Origin: Deuterostichococcus epilithicus
Taxonomy: Eukaryota; Chlorophyta; Trebouxiophyceae; Prasiolales; Stichococcaceae
Length of the DNA stretch: 64,000 nucleotides
NCBI GenBank assembly: GCA_033439295.1
Contig: JAVTLE010000015.1
Location: forward strand, 930,001 to 994,000
Direction of reading: 5' to 3'
Positions 36,470 to 47,996 of this stretch are shown piece after piece (the first letter of the stretch is position 1; each line of letters starts with the position of its first letter). The position numbers were made by a program, and so were the translations under genes. The notes under the pieces were generated by a model, which was not told the DNA's origin, searched no databases, and worked only from the letters and a program-made list of their open reading frames with translations.

Positions 36470-38410
36470 ATGCCGGTCGAGATATCCTACGCGCTGGTGT
36501 CACGAGGCGAGACGGTGCTCGCCGAGGAAAGGTGGGCCGCTGGTGCGGCACTGCGCATTCTTGCTTCGCTGGCATCTGTGTGCCTCGTCAGACACTGCCA
36601 CCTGATGTATTTCTGTGGCTTGCAGCGCGGTGTCCGGCAACGCCAATCTGGTGGCGCGCAAGATAGCTGAGAAAGTGCCGCGAGGCAATACGTGCGTGCG
36701 TTGCTGCGCAGTGCTGTGTGTGTGTCGGCGCGCTGCATTGCATGTTTGTTCGTATGGGCTTACAAAGTGAGTCCTGCAATACCGCTGTCGCAGGCGGGTG
36801 TCATATGCGCAGGAGGGGCAGCTGTTTCACGTGCTGGTCGCAGATGGCGTCACATTTCTGTGCATGGCTGACGAGGCGAGTGGCTTGCCTCTCAAGCCCT
36901 GCGCTGACGAGAATTGCATCCGAAGTGCCTCTCATGTTTCTTGTGCAGCTGAAATGACATGTCCAATACTCCGAATGCAGCCGCTGGGCCGGCGCATTCC
37001 GTTCGCCTTCTTGGAGGACGTCCGACAGCGCTTCTTCGATGAACACGCCGCCGAGACCGGCTCGGCAGAGGCGTTCTCCCTCAACGACGCCTTTGCGCCA
37101 GTCCTAGCGCAGCGCATGGTGCGCAGCTGTTGTTGCACCGTCGGAGGTAGAGATGACCCTAAGGCCGGTGCGGCATGCTCTGAACCACCGAGGAGGAGAT
37201 GCCTGCATCGCCATTTTGCAACACTGCGTTGGCCCTCAGCTCGCGCACTTTCCGCCGCAGAAAGAGCCGAGCTGACTGCCCGACTCAGTGGGCACCCGCT
37301 GAGATCCTGAACTGCATGCGCTGCAGGACTACTTTTCACACGACCCCAGCGCGGACGCCATCAACCGCACCCGCACAGCGGTGAATGACGTCAAAAATAT
37401 CATGATCGAGAACATCGAGAAGGTGGGCGCTGGACAAGGTAGCGGACTGCGCAGCATGCTTCACACACATCGCATGCTGCTGTGCACAGCTGCCGCATGG
37501 ATGCAAGTTATCTGGCCTTGCTGCATCTCATCTGGCCTGTTGGTGATCCACCGCACCCCAGGGACCGGCCTGACCGCAGAAGCAGGGCTGTCTGGGGTAG
37601 CTGAAACCTTTCCCTGTGGGCCATGTGGCAGGTGCTTAAGCTACGCACACACTTTGCTCGTAGAGCTGCCTAGCATTTTCCATCAGATGTCAAGAAGTAT
37701 GAAAACATGGAATGGTCTGAAACAGCAGTCGGCGGCAGGTGCTGAAGTGGGGGGAGTGGAAACAGCTGCTTAGTGTTGCAATCACAACCACGATTGAATC
37801 GAACCTGATGGGCAAGAGGTGCTGGGGTGGGGAAGCAGATACACGTGCTGGTGCACAAGACAAACATCAAGCAAGATGAAATTCTCGAAGACACCTCAGA
37901 TTTCTGCGCAGGTGTTAAAGCGGGGGGAGCAGACAGGGCTGCTCAGTGGTCTCATCCAGCATAAAAACCTCAAATGGGTTACGGTCCTTGTCGGCAGGTG
38001 TTGGAGCGGGGGGAGCGGATAGAGCTGCTGGTGCATAAGACGGATGCGCTGCAGGGGCAGGCATTCAGCTTCCGGCGGGAGACACGCCGCCTGCGCACCC
38101 AGATCTGGTGCGCCCCCTGGGCTCTCCCGGCTGCCATGCTGCCATGCCACCCGGCACCCGTGCGCTGCGCGGCTGCCAGCCATATGGCACCTCGCATGGC
38201 GATCCTCTGGCGGCAAGGAGCAGCAGCATGTGAGTGGGCACTAAGGCTTGCACAGGGCATGGACGGTGACTGCAGGTGTCACTCGAGGGACTCTGCTACA
38301 TTGTGTGCAGGTGGCGCAACGTGCGGCTGACGGCGGCCATCATCGCGGTGCTGCTGGTCATTGCGTACGTGATTGTGGCGATCACCTGCTCGCCTACGTT
38401 CCATTGCTGA
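36470..38410 (+). CDS. VAMP7/VAMP72-like longin R-SNARE
   Basis: Longin R-SNAREs drive vesicle fusion with endosomes, vacuole or plasma membrane. Seven exons join in phase to 217 aa, the usual family length: 36470-36531, 36626-36691, 36794-36875, 36981-37118, 37327-37422, 37998-38107, 38311-38410. Residues about 1-116 form the longin domain (MPVEISYALVSRGETVLAEE, then a PFAFLEDVRQRFF helix). The SNARE helix spans about 120-180 (INRTRTAVNDVKNIM, then LERGERIELLVHKTDAL); the central-layer Arg is the first Arg of ERGER (about 152). A single C-terminal membrane anchor (AAIIAVLLVIAYVIVAI) is followed by a short CSPTFHC lumenal tail. The exon 3 donor is GC (GAG|GCGAGT). Three decayed copies of exon 6's 5' edge precede the real exon 6. 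It is head-to-head with VMP1. Confidence 0.95.
37734..38045. repeat. Decayed tandem copies of the acceptor and 5' edge of R-SNARE exon 6
   Basis: The real exon 6 starts at 37998 (VLERGERIELLVHK). Upstream copies at about 37734-37775, 37812-37862 and 37905-37951 keep a gcaggtg or aggtgctg start and a ggggtgggga/agcggggggagc core. One also keeps the gctggtgcacaagaca part. Spacing is about 80-90 bp. All upstream copies carry disabling changes. Confidence 0.75.
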
Positions 38411-38561
38411 GAGACGGAGCCCAGCACGGCGCGGGGATGGCAGCGTGTGGCGCGGTCGGTCCCCAGACGGGTCAGGCAGGGGCCCTGCAGCTGAACGTAT
38501 TTGATCGGCCGTTCGTTCAGGCGCAGCCGCTGTCCAGATTTCCGGCGGTAGCAAGGCGCAG

Positions 38562-38594
38562 TCAGCCCGCCCTCAAGCGCTGAGGGCGGGCTGA
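38562..38594. other. Perfect inverted repeat: 14-bp stem, 5-nt loop
   Basis: The arms (tcagcccgccctca and tgagggcgggctga) are perfectly complementary with loop agcgc. It lies about 150 bp after the R-SNARE stop, at the start of the lower-GC region. A second hairpin of the same geometry is at 52459-52491. Confidence 0.85.
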
Positions 38595-39157
38595 GGCACC
38601 AGTTTGGTTTTTCTTAACCTTTTGTTTCATATGCGCCAAGTTTGCTGGTGCTGGTGATGATATACTGCATAGCACCAGAGCTTACCAGTCTCATTTCCTA
38701 GTAGTTGCGCAAATTCCAAGATCAAGGCGAAGGTCAGGTCGTGTAATATATGCTGTCGAAGCCTCTTCAATGCTGCAATAGCATCCATTTGATCAGAACA
38801 AATGCCACGTCGCAGCCTGCGGGCGATGCATGACTGCATGTAAATCCGAATCCGAACTCCAGAAGTATGTACGACGATGCTGCTTGACACGGTGTCCCAT
38901 CACTGATGAAGGATGAGGGATGCTTTTATGGGTTGTGGGGGCGGGGGTTTTGGTGTGCGTATCTTTATCAGTGCGGCGGCAGATGATGTCTGCATCTGTA
39001 GCAGCAGACACGGACGGACGAAGCAGAACTTGGAACTTGTCATTCTACCACAGGTCCACAAGCAAGTGCCAGACATGCGTGGTTCAGTGAAACAACGTAA
39101 TGGCAACATCAAGTAAAGGCTCTTGTTCAAATTTCTGTGTTCACATCAGATATGGCA

Positions 39158-39562
39158 TTATGCCAACGTACGCACGTCGAAAATCGAATGTCGTGTGGTG
39201 TTGCTGACGTCCTGCATGCTTGGCGCGCCGTAACCATTGCTGAGACTGATCTCATCACCCACCGCCCGGCTGCCCGCACTGGCACACGTTGCCGGCCACA
39301 GCGCCGCCAAGGCACTGCACTCGCAGTTGGACCCCGGCATGCAGTTGCCGCAGTTGTTGATGCAGGGGCAGCCGTCCGGCACATTGGTGTTGGAGCACAC
39401 GTTGTCAGCTGGGCAGTTCTGCTTCAGGCGGCGCATGCCTGCCAGGGCGGAGAATTTTCCCTCGTCTGCAGCGCAGGTTGAACCGCTACCGTCAGGGGCA
39501 TATACCCACAAATACTGTCGCACACACATGCAGCCTTGGCCGTCGTCTTTCGCATCGTTCAT
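39158..39562 (-). CDS. Possible small Cys-rich orphan protein
   Basis: An intronless 134-codon frame starts at an ATG (39562) and ends at 39158. Its centre is Cys-rich (CPADNVCSNTNVPDGCPCIN, NCGNCMPGSNCECS), which random translation would not favour, and it lies in otherwise empty lower-GC DNA. There is no signal peptide and I recognise no family. It may be a real orphan gene, an exon of a larger gene, or chance. Confidence 0.3.
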   Translation of the reverse strand: MNDAKDDGQGCMCVRQYLWVYAPDGSGSTCAADEGKFSALAGMRRLKQNCPADNVCSNTNVPDGCPCINNCGNCMPGSNCECSALAALWPATCASAGSRAVGDEISLSNGYGAPSMQDVSNTTRHSIFDVRTLA

Positions 39563-41282
39563 TGCTGCCCAGCACCGCCAAGGTTTGTTGTGGCTTCAGC
39601 CAATCGGAAGCAGGCGGTGAGGTGCCGCAACCTGCGTCAAGCGGCCCGCCTAGTCAAGCAGCAGCGAAAGGGAGAGGGGGGGAGTTGAAGCTCGACCAAT
39701 TTGTAGCAGGCATGCTATCGCCGCTGTCAATCTGCTGTGCGCAAGTTGTCCTCGCTACTTGCACAACTTGATACTGGTCTTCAGCTGGATTCGAGGCGAT
39801 AGATCGGACGAGGCATGCGGTTTTGAAGCATATCAGCGTAGTTCCAACACCTGATTGCTGGGCATCAGCGGCATCGTTGGCGGCGAAGGACGAAGACGAG
39901 GATTTTGGCTCGTCCCGCGCCGCTTCGATCACTAGCACGCCTTCACCACACCATGTCCAATGTCTTAGCAGTAGTCGACGATGCAACAGCTTCTATTTCG
40001 TTCAAGGCCTGATGATCAGGCATCAATGGGGCGATTAGCAGGCGCCCAAGCTCGACGAATGCGAGCTAAAGCAGATTGACCATCAGTACAAAAGATGCTT
40101 GAAGGATGAGCGTTCAATCATTGGCGACTCAGGAAGGCTTTACAGAAAACCAACGCGCGGACGGGGGAAAGTGCTGCACAAGTACCCAGTTGGCACTACA
40201 AAGCCGGGAACTGGTGTATTCACTTCAACTGCCGGAGCAATACCCATACTCATCAAGACGAGCTCTAAGTTCCGCCGAGAAACTACGCAGCGGGTCGGCA
40301 TATGTTCTGCACCGAGATAGGTGGACTGATGAGATTATGCGCATACAAGACAATCAGGCTGTCACCTTGCAGCAGCGCAATCACGCAGACCGCGGCCAGA
40401 AGCGCGACTTTCGCGGAGTTTCCGCTGCGCCTGACTCGGGTAGCCATCCCGCCGCTTGATATGTGTGCGAAGATAAGCGGCTTGCGTATTTGGATGGTTT
40501 TGAGAAGTGATCAATGCTGTGCTGTGGATCGTTCCACTCTGTTTTACATGTGACTTTCACAGGTAGCTTCTCACGATCACCCGATAAATGACCTAGCGAT
40601 CACCCTAAAGCAGGTCGTTTTTGGACCCGGATGACACATATCCCCCCAACAATAAGGTGTGGACGACACACGGCATGTCACGCAGCGCTGGTAGCAGACG
40701 TTCTACACGTGGCCAGAGCAATATCTGCACTTGTCGTCGCCGCTGCTCAGCACCTGCTGTCACCGCGGCTGAGCACCTGCCGTCGTCGCGTCAAGGAAAG
40801 CTGTCTTTGTTTGCATGCCTGTGTCAGGGGGAGGATGAGGCACGGTTGCAAAAGTAGCAGGAATATCGGCATCTCATCAACAGGCAGCATCATGCGTGCA
40901 GAGTGCTACAATGTACGGCCCCTACGTCACCCAGCAAATAACGGAGCGGCCCGGCGGCGCCAGGCGGTCACTCTGCCTCTGCCACCACTGCTGTGCCCGG
41001 GCTCTCGCCCACTGATCTGAGGGGCGGCTGCGAACAAGTCCGTGATGTGCGACGGTTCCGGCGGGCGCGGCCGCGCCGGGGCGCCAAGCGGCATGCCGGC
41101 CGGCTGCAGCCATGGTTGCAGGGTTTGTCGCAGTCCTTCTGCAAGCGGCTATTGGCTCGCCCTCTCGCTGCTGCTGCCTAGCCCTCAGCCCGCAGGGCCG
41201 CCCAGCCCCTGCGCCGTTGCCGCCAAGAGCATGCCGATGCCACACAGCCGTTCTGCTGCTGCAGGGCTGGCTAGCCCTCGCC

Positions 41283-44200
41283 TCATCCCTCCCGCTGCTG
41301 CCGCGCGAGCGGGTTCTCCCGTTCCGTGACCGGCGCATCGATGATGTCGTCAAACTCCCAGTCCAGCAGGCCGCTCTGGCGCAGGTAGATGTCCGGGATC
41401 TCCTCGTCTTTTGGTCCGCGCGCGTGCACGCCCGCCCAGCCGATGCGAATCTGATCCACCTGCCGCAGTCAACCGCAACCGTGAGGCCAGCCGCTGGCTT
41501 CAGCTCATGCTCAGGGACCTCCAGAAAGTGCATTCCGCGTATTGCTGTATGTGGCCCCAGCGCTGCAGCGGGCTCGCCGGCTCTGTCCATCGCAGGCAAG
41601 CAGCGATGTTTTGGCGATCTGACTACTTAAGGTTGCGCCTCTACAGCAGGCAGGAGGCCGGAGTTGCGCGCACTAGTTGCAAAAAGTGCAGGCGCATAAT
41701 CCAGGGAGTGCCGACACAAACTTTTATATAGCCCGAAATTTTCAGTAGGTAACATTGGACGCACCTGGCCGCGCTCGCGGTCGATGTGGTACATGATGGT
41801 CAGGTCCAGCGTGATGACGCGCCCAGCCTTCCAGGCCTCCCCCAGTTTCTGCACACGCACCATGTGAAGCCGGTGAGCGTGTCGATATCCTGCTGTGAGT
41901 CGGCTGAGGATCCCTGGCGGAAGCCAAAAGTTCACTGTCTGCCGCGCGTCAGCCCTGCCGCCGCTGCAGCACTCCATGTTGCAGGTGCGGCGCGCGATGG
42001 CATGCTATTCGTTAGCACGTCCCGCCGAAAGGCGGCACATCACATGCATTGCAGTTCGTGGCACAGACAGCTAAGTAGTGTTTGTCCGTCCGCACGCGTG
42101 TGCTATCATAGCCGATGGTGGCGTCCTCCGGCGGTGGCCGCGTCGCGGACGACGCCGACGCCGGCCGCAGCTCATCCTCGGCCTCTGGCGACAGGCCGCC
42201 GCCGGCGTCACCGCCAGCCGCCGTCCAGTCCGCCGCTGCAGCGGGCGGCCAGATGCCAGCAGCCTGGGCCTGTCCCCAGTGTGTGCAGCGGAAACTCAGC
42301 AGCAGAATATGCAGGAACTGGCATTCTGGATCAGCTGCTGACAGCTTGCTGCATGCGGACTTGGCGGTTCTGGCTTGCCCGTCAAGCACAGCCAGCTTCA
42401 AGCATGCACGTAAGGTGGCAACAGGTGTCCCACCGGCCTCAAAATAGTTGACAGGCCCACGTGCCAGCAAGCACGAGGCAGGGCTACAGAGATCATCACT
42501 GCTCAACTCAAACAATGCAGACGTTACCAGATAGGCTAAACACAAAGCAAAGACGAACTTGCTGCTCGGCGCGCTCCTGACGCTCGCCCAGGTGCAGCAC
42601 GCCCTGGCTTTTGGCAGCAAACGGCACGCCGTCCAAGGGGGACCGCCACCTGCTCCCCTGCCTGTCGGCGCCGCTGCCGCCGCCGCCGCTGTTGCTGCTG
42701 GCAGCGGCGCCGGGGTCTTTGGCGTTAGCATTGGTGGCACTGCGTTCACCAGCTCCGCTGCCTTTTGCAGGCCGCCCGCGCCGCCGCTTGGCCTGCGCAG
42801 CGGCGGGCGTCGCGGCGGCGTCTGGCGCCTCCTCCGCGCGGCCGATGCTGAAGTAACACAATTGAGGACAATCATCAAGGAAGTGGTGTTTGCAGATGGC
42901 CCGGAACGCTGCAATGACAAACGCGGTGACACAACCGTCTGTATGAGCCGCATGAAACTTGCACTCGGGCCAAGGGACAGGACGCTGGCAGACGGTCAGC
43001 GCATTGCTGCAGGCACTGCCAGACCTTGGCCACAGGTGGAGGCAATACCTGTGCCAGCACGGCAGCTGGCTGCTGATGCGTCACCTTAGAGACTTCACGG
43101 GCAGGTGGTCAGCTGGGGCGGGGCAGCTGAGGCCCCCCGCGGCAGCCCGCACCTGTGCAGGCGCGCGCCCAGCGGCGGCTGCGGCTCGAAGGCCTCATTG
43201 ACGCTGGTGCACAGGTCCCCCAGCAGCAGCGCCGCCAGGTCGCCCTGTAGCGAGGTCCGCAGCCGCGGGATGTCCTCGCCGCCCGCCAGGGTGTCTTCAC
43301 TTTCGGCCCAGTCGATTGCTGCCTGCTGGAAGTCGGGGAAGTCGGAAGGGGCGCTTGCGGTCGCCGCTGCTGCTTCGGCGCCGCCGAGCGCCGCCGCCAG
43401 TTCTCGCGCCTCCTCCCTGGCCAGGTCCGCCTCCGCTGCCGCCCACACCTCCTCGACGGACGCATCCGCGCTCAGGCCAAAGCCCTCGAAGGTGGGCTCT
43501 TCCGCCGCCGCATCGGGCGCTGCCTCCGCTGCCGCCGCCGCCGCAGCCGCCGCCGCTGGCGGGACTGCTGCTGCCTTCGTCTCTGACCCGGGCGCAGGCT
43601 GCCCGCTCGGCACTCCTACCTGGCCTGCTGTGGTGCACAGGTGCGGGCAAGTCAGTCCACGCGCCGCAGATAATCTGGCACCTGGTCCCAGGCGATGGCC
43701 ACGAGTTGCCACCGTTGTCATGCGAAAGGGCTCCAGCTTCCAGCCGGACATGTTGTAGCGAACTCTTGAGCTGCGAGCTCGCAGCTCGGGAGGGCGCAGA
43801 CGATGCTGAACGGTGCAGTTGGCACACCTGGCGACCGCTGTGCGGCGTCACGCCGCACGCGTGGCGCCGCCGCCGGCCAGGCGTCTCGCCCCACCCGGTT
43901 CAACGAAACAAAGTCTGCATACCAGCGTGGCACCGGCATGTTAAGGTGCACGTCCATGTACACTGTCCACTCTGGCGGCCTGTGGGCAGGCACACACATA
44001 TATATCCTGGGATCGATTCATATATCCTGGGACTTGAGCCAGTGATGCGCATTGCTTCAGCCGAAAGCAGCGCACACCTTGAGCCGGCACAATACTGGCT
44101 TGGTCAGGTGCACATACAGGATGGTCGTGCGCTGTGGCAAAGATGCATGAGGACAGTGGTCGGAAAAGTGCTGCACCTGTCATCCGACATTTCCACCCAG

Positions 44201-47200
44201 TTGTTGGCCAGCTCCTGCCAGCAGCCTGCGGCACGAGCACCAGCATGTCAAGATCAGATCGAGGCGTGCATGCCCCTCGAAAGCTCAGCCGGCCTTAAGT
44301 CTATCATCGGTTCATCCGCACAAACCGAAGGGGGAACGCCTTGCCACAACCACGTAAACAACACGCACAGCGCCAACCCACACAGTTCCGATCTGCCGCG
44401 CCAGTCCACAAACAGCGCGGATCCAAGCGGGTGCTGTTGCTCGAAGGGTTTAGGGTTTGGAGTGGCACCTGCGCCGCGCAGCTGGGCCATGTAGTCGCGC
44501 CACAGGCCGGGCCCCCGCAGCGTCACGAAGGGGTCCTCGAAAACCATGTCCTCCGCCACCAGCCCGGCGTCTGCCAGCCGCCGGTGCGGCTCGTCCGGCG
44601 CCTCGTTCAGGTGCGCCCTGCGCATGCATCGAGTTTCGAAACTGTCGAATGGCACTCGTGCATCATGTCTCCCCCCGCCAGCCTCGCGGCCGCCAGCCGC
44701 CGGTGCGGCTCGTCCAGCGCCTCGTTCGGTGTGCGCCCTGCGCATGCATCGAGTTTCGAAACTGTCGAATGGCACTCGTGCATCATGTCTCCCCCCGCCA
44801 GCCTCGCGGCCGCCAGCCGCCGGTGCGGCTCGTCCGGCGCCTCGTTCGGGGTGCGCCCTGCGCATGCATCGAGTTTCGAAACTGTCGAATGGCACTCGTG
44901 CATCATGTCTCCCCCCGCCAGCCTCGCGGCCGCCAGCCGCCGGTGCGGCTCGTCCGACGCCTCGTTCGGGGTGCGCCCTGCGCATGCATTGAGTTTCGAA
45001 ACTGTCGAATGGCACTCGTGCATCATGTCTCCCCCCGCCAGCCTTGCGGCCGCCAGCCGCCGGTGCGGCTCGTCCGGCGCCTCGTTCGGGGTGCGCCCTG
45101 CGCATGCATCGAGTTTCGAAACTGTCGAATGGCACTCGTGCATCATGTCTCCCCCCGCCAGCCTCGCGGCCGCCAGCCGCCGGTGCGGCTCGTCTGACGC
45201 CTCGTTCGGGGTGCGCCCTGCGCATGCATCGAGTTTCGAAACTGTCGAATGGCACTCGTGCATCATGTCTCCCCCCGCCAGCCTTGCGGCCGCCGGTGCG
45301 GCTCGTCCGGCGCCTCGTTCGGGGTGCGCCCTTTGCAGCAGCATGGCCGAGGCTCAGTCATCGCTTCAGAGGGCCGGTGCGACACCCGGCCAGCCCGAGC
45401 CCAGCTGCGACGTGGACACACGAGCACGAGGGACGTGCTGTGCGTCTGCGACCAACCCTGGTGGCCACTGTCCGCCAGTGCAGCCGCCCTCTGGCTTCGC
45501 ACGCACTCCGGCGCTGCGGATCGGCGCTTCCGCTGCGCTCTCAAGAACGCATCCCCCGGCTGACCTCTCTGCCATCCTCCGCTTGATCAGGCGGCAGGGC
45601 CCGGGTGCCGCTGAGCTCCAGCGCAACCGGCGCAGCACGTGCCTAGGTGACCCACAGGTGGCAGGGCCAGGGTTGTGCTGGGGGCTTGGCGCACCGGCGC
45701 AGCAGGTAGGTGACCCACTGGGCGCGGTCCCACTGCGCCTGCACATCGGGCGGCAGGTGCGGCGCCGGCCGCACCTGCTCGATGTCCTCGTACGTCACCG
45801 GCACCCGCGAGTACGGCTGCCAGCCTGCAGTCGAAGGAACACCACAACCTTCAACGAGCTAATGACACGTCGAATCCTTAGCCATCCCTGTCGTTTCAGG
45901 GGGTCCGACCACTCCTCCAGGTGCTACGATCAAGGTACGCTCTGTCCCATACTTTGCTTGTCCATCGCCGGCAGGCCCCACACAGTCCGACGCCGGCCGT
46001 GCAGCGTCCGTCGGTCATGCGAGCTCGACGGCTGCGCGTCGCCGACGGGGCCACGAGGCTGCAGCCGCAGCCGCCCGTCAGTCGAGTCAGGGACCAGCAG
46101 TGACCAGTGACCGGGACGCGGATCAGGGCTTCCGGCGGGCGGATGTTAGGGTTTAGGGCGGGCGTTTAGGGCGCACCGGCGTCCATGTCCCGGATCTGCT
46201 CTGTTGTCAGCTTGCGCTTGCGGCGCGGCAGGAACTGCGCCTCGTAGCGGTCGATCAGTCCCTGGATGCGAGCCTTGAACTCGTCTGCGTCCTCTGGCTC
46301 CACAGTCACCTGCCGGATCGCAGATTTCGAACAGGATTTCGACAGATCCGGCAGGTCACGGGCTGCACGCTCCTGCTACGAGCACCCTCCTCCGCGCCTC
46401 CGGCTCCACTGTCACCTGACTTGTGGGACTAACAGGCCAACATGAAGGTTGTGACCTCCTCCCTGCTTGCTGAGGCAGCGCGCACGAGCCCCCGTCCATG
46501 AATGCGGACACTCAGCGCTGGTGCGGCAGCCTCGAGCCGCCAGAAACCCTGAACAACACCTCTCGTGGGGCCCAGGCAGCCGCCTGATGTCGAACAAGCA
46601 GTGTGCAGGGCGCACGTTCTCGTCCACCAGCTGGCCGCCAGATTCCAGGACGGAGAGCGCCTCGGCCACGCCCTCGCCCGCGGTAAATTCCTCATGGTCA
46701 CCCGGCAGCGCCTCGTCATCTGGCACAACCACAGCGGGAGCATGTTTGATATGTCCTCGCCCATGGTGCACTCCTCCTCGTCCCCTGGCGGCGCCTCGTC
46801 ATCTGGCCATAAAAAGGCCAAGTCGATCCGCCAGCACGGGCGGAGTTCAGTATGTAACTCATGGCGACGCCTCGTCGTGGCCAGCACAGGCGCCGCCGCA
46901 GCCACCGCTTTCCATCAAGAGCACGACTTCGGCCAGCAGCCATGACTTCTGCGTCAACCAGCCTGGACGCGCGATGTTCGCTCAAGCCAGAGTCCTGAAG
47001 CCTGGCTTTCTGGCCGTACGCACCGCCGTCTTCGAAGGCGGAGGGCCGAGGCGGCCCCGCCGGCGTCGCCCATGGCCCGTCCGCCAGCGGATCGTCGTCC
47101 AGCTCGCCGGTCGATGTGGGGCCCTCGTCCTCAGCGCCGTCTGCACAGCACGAATGCAGAGCGCCTCGGTGCTGCGGACCCTTCTGAATGTCTCCCTCAC

Positions 47201-47948
47201 GCCTCGAGCTGCAAGCAGCACTTTCTGTAACCGCGGCGCTGCTCGGCTCGCGGCAGGCAGACGCCAAGGTGCGGCGCAGCAGCAGATCCCGAACCCACCC
47301 CTCCCCTCCCCCACACTNACGCGCGNCNTCCTGCGCCACCCTGCACTCAGCGACCAGGTGGCGCACGCCTGCTCAGACCGCCATGCTCACCATCATCGTC
47401 GGGCCACTCCCAGGACGGGCCAGGCGCCCTCTCGAAGCTGTCCGGCGCCTCGGCAGGCGCGTCCGGCCACGGCGCCGCGTCGGCGACGCCCACCTCCTCC
47501 AGCATGCGCCGCACAACCGGCGGCACGGCCGCCGACGGGCCCACCTGCGACTGAAACATGCAGCGCTGAGAACAGCTCAGCTGGAAGGTCCTCCTGCACA
47601 CACATGATGCGGTTCCAAGGCACACCCGGCTTGCTGTGTTTAGCGGTGCAGCAATACCATGCCAGCGAGGGGTTGTCGAAGCGGACGGGTCCTCTGCATG
47701 CCGGATGTCGCTGAACGCTGTGGCGTGCACGACATCAATGTGCAGTGCCACTGATTGACCCGACCTGCTGTTCCGCTACGGCTTCGCCTAACTGCTGCGC
47801 CGCCGCCTGCCGCGCCGCAGCCATCTCGGCTGCAGCCTCTGCCAGCACTGCCTCCTGCCGCTGCTCCTCGGCATCCGCCTGCGGCAGCGGCAGCGGCGGC
47901 GGGAGGTCATTTGGCCGCCCACTGCCTGCCGCCGGAAGGTCTCTACCG

Positions 47949-47996
<48 letters not shown>

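Larger units (their letters stand above)
38411..41282. other. Lower-GC region without a recognised gene
   Basis: About 2.9 kb between the SNARE stop and the stop of the large unknown gene. From about 38.6 to 40.9 kb base composition is clearly less GC-rich than elsewhere in the window. It holds a perfect hairpin (38562-38594) and one Cys-rich open frame (39158-39562, minus), listed separately. Other short open frames (for example 38627-38890 minus and 40106-40459 plus) lack introns, family motifs or codon usage like the neighbours. It could be old mobile-element debris, but I found no terminal repeats or polymerase/transposase motifs. Confidence 0.45.

Noticed and set aside
38562-38594. Bacterial-type terminator
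   Set aside because: The hairpin is not directly followed by a T-run and the context is a spliced nuclear genome.
44341-46110. 589-codon + strand open frame, and two long minus-strand frames, through the 120-bp array
   Set aside because: They exist only because the repeat period is a multiple of three. They have no match outside the array and conflict with the phase-consistent minus-strand exons.
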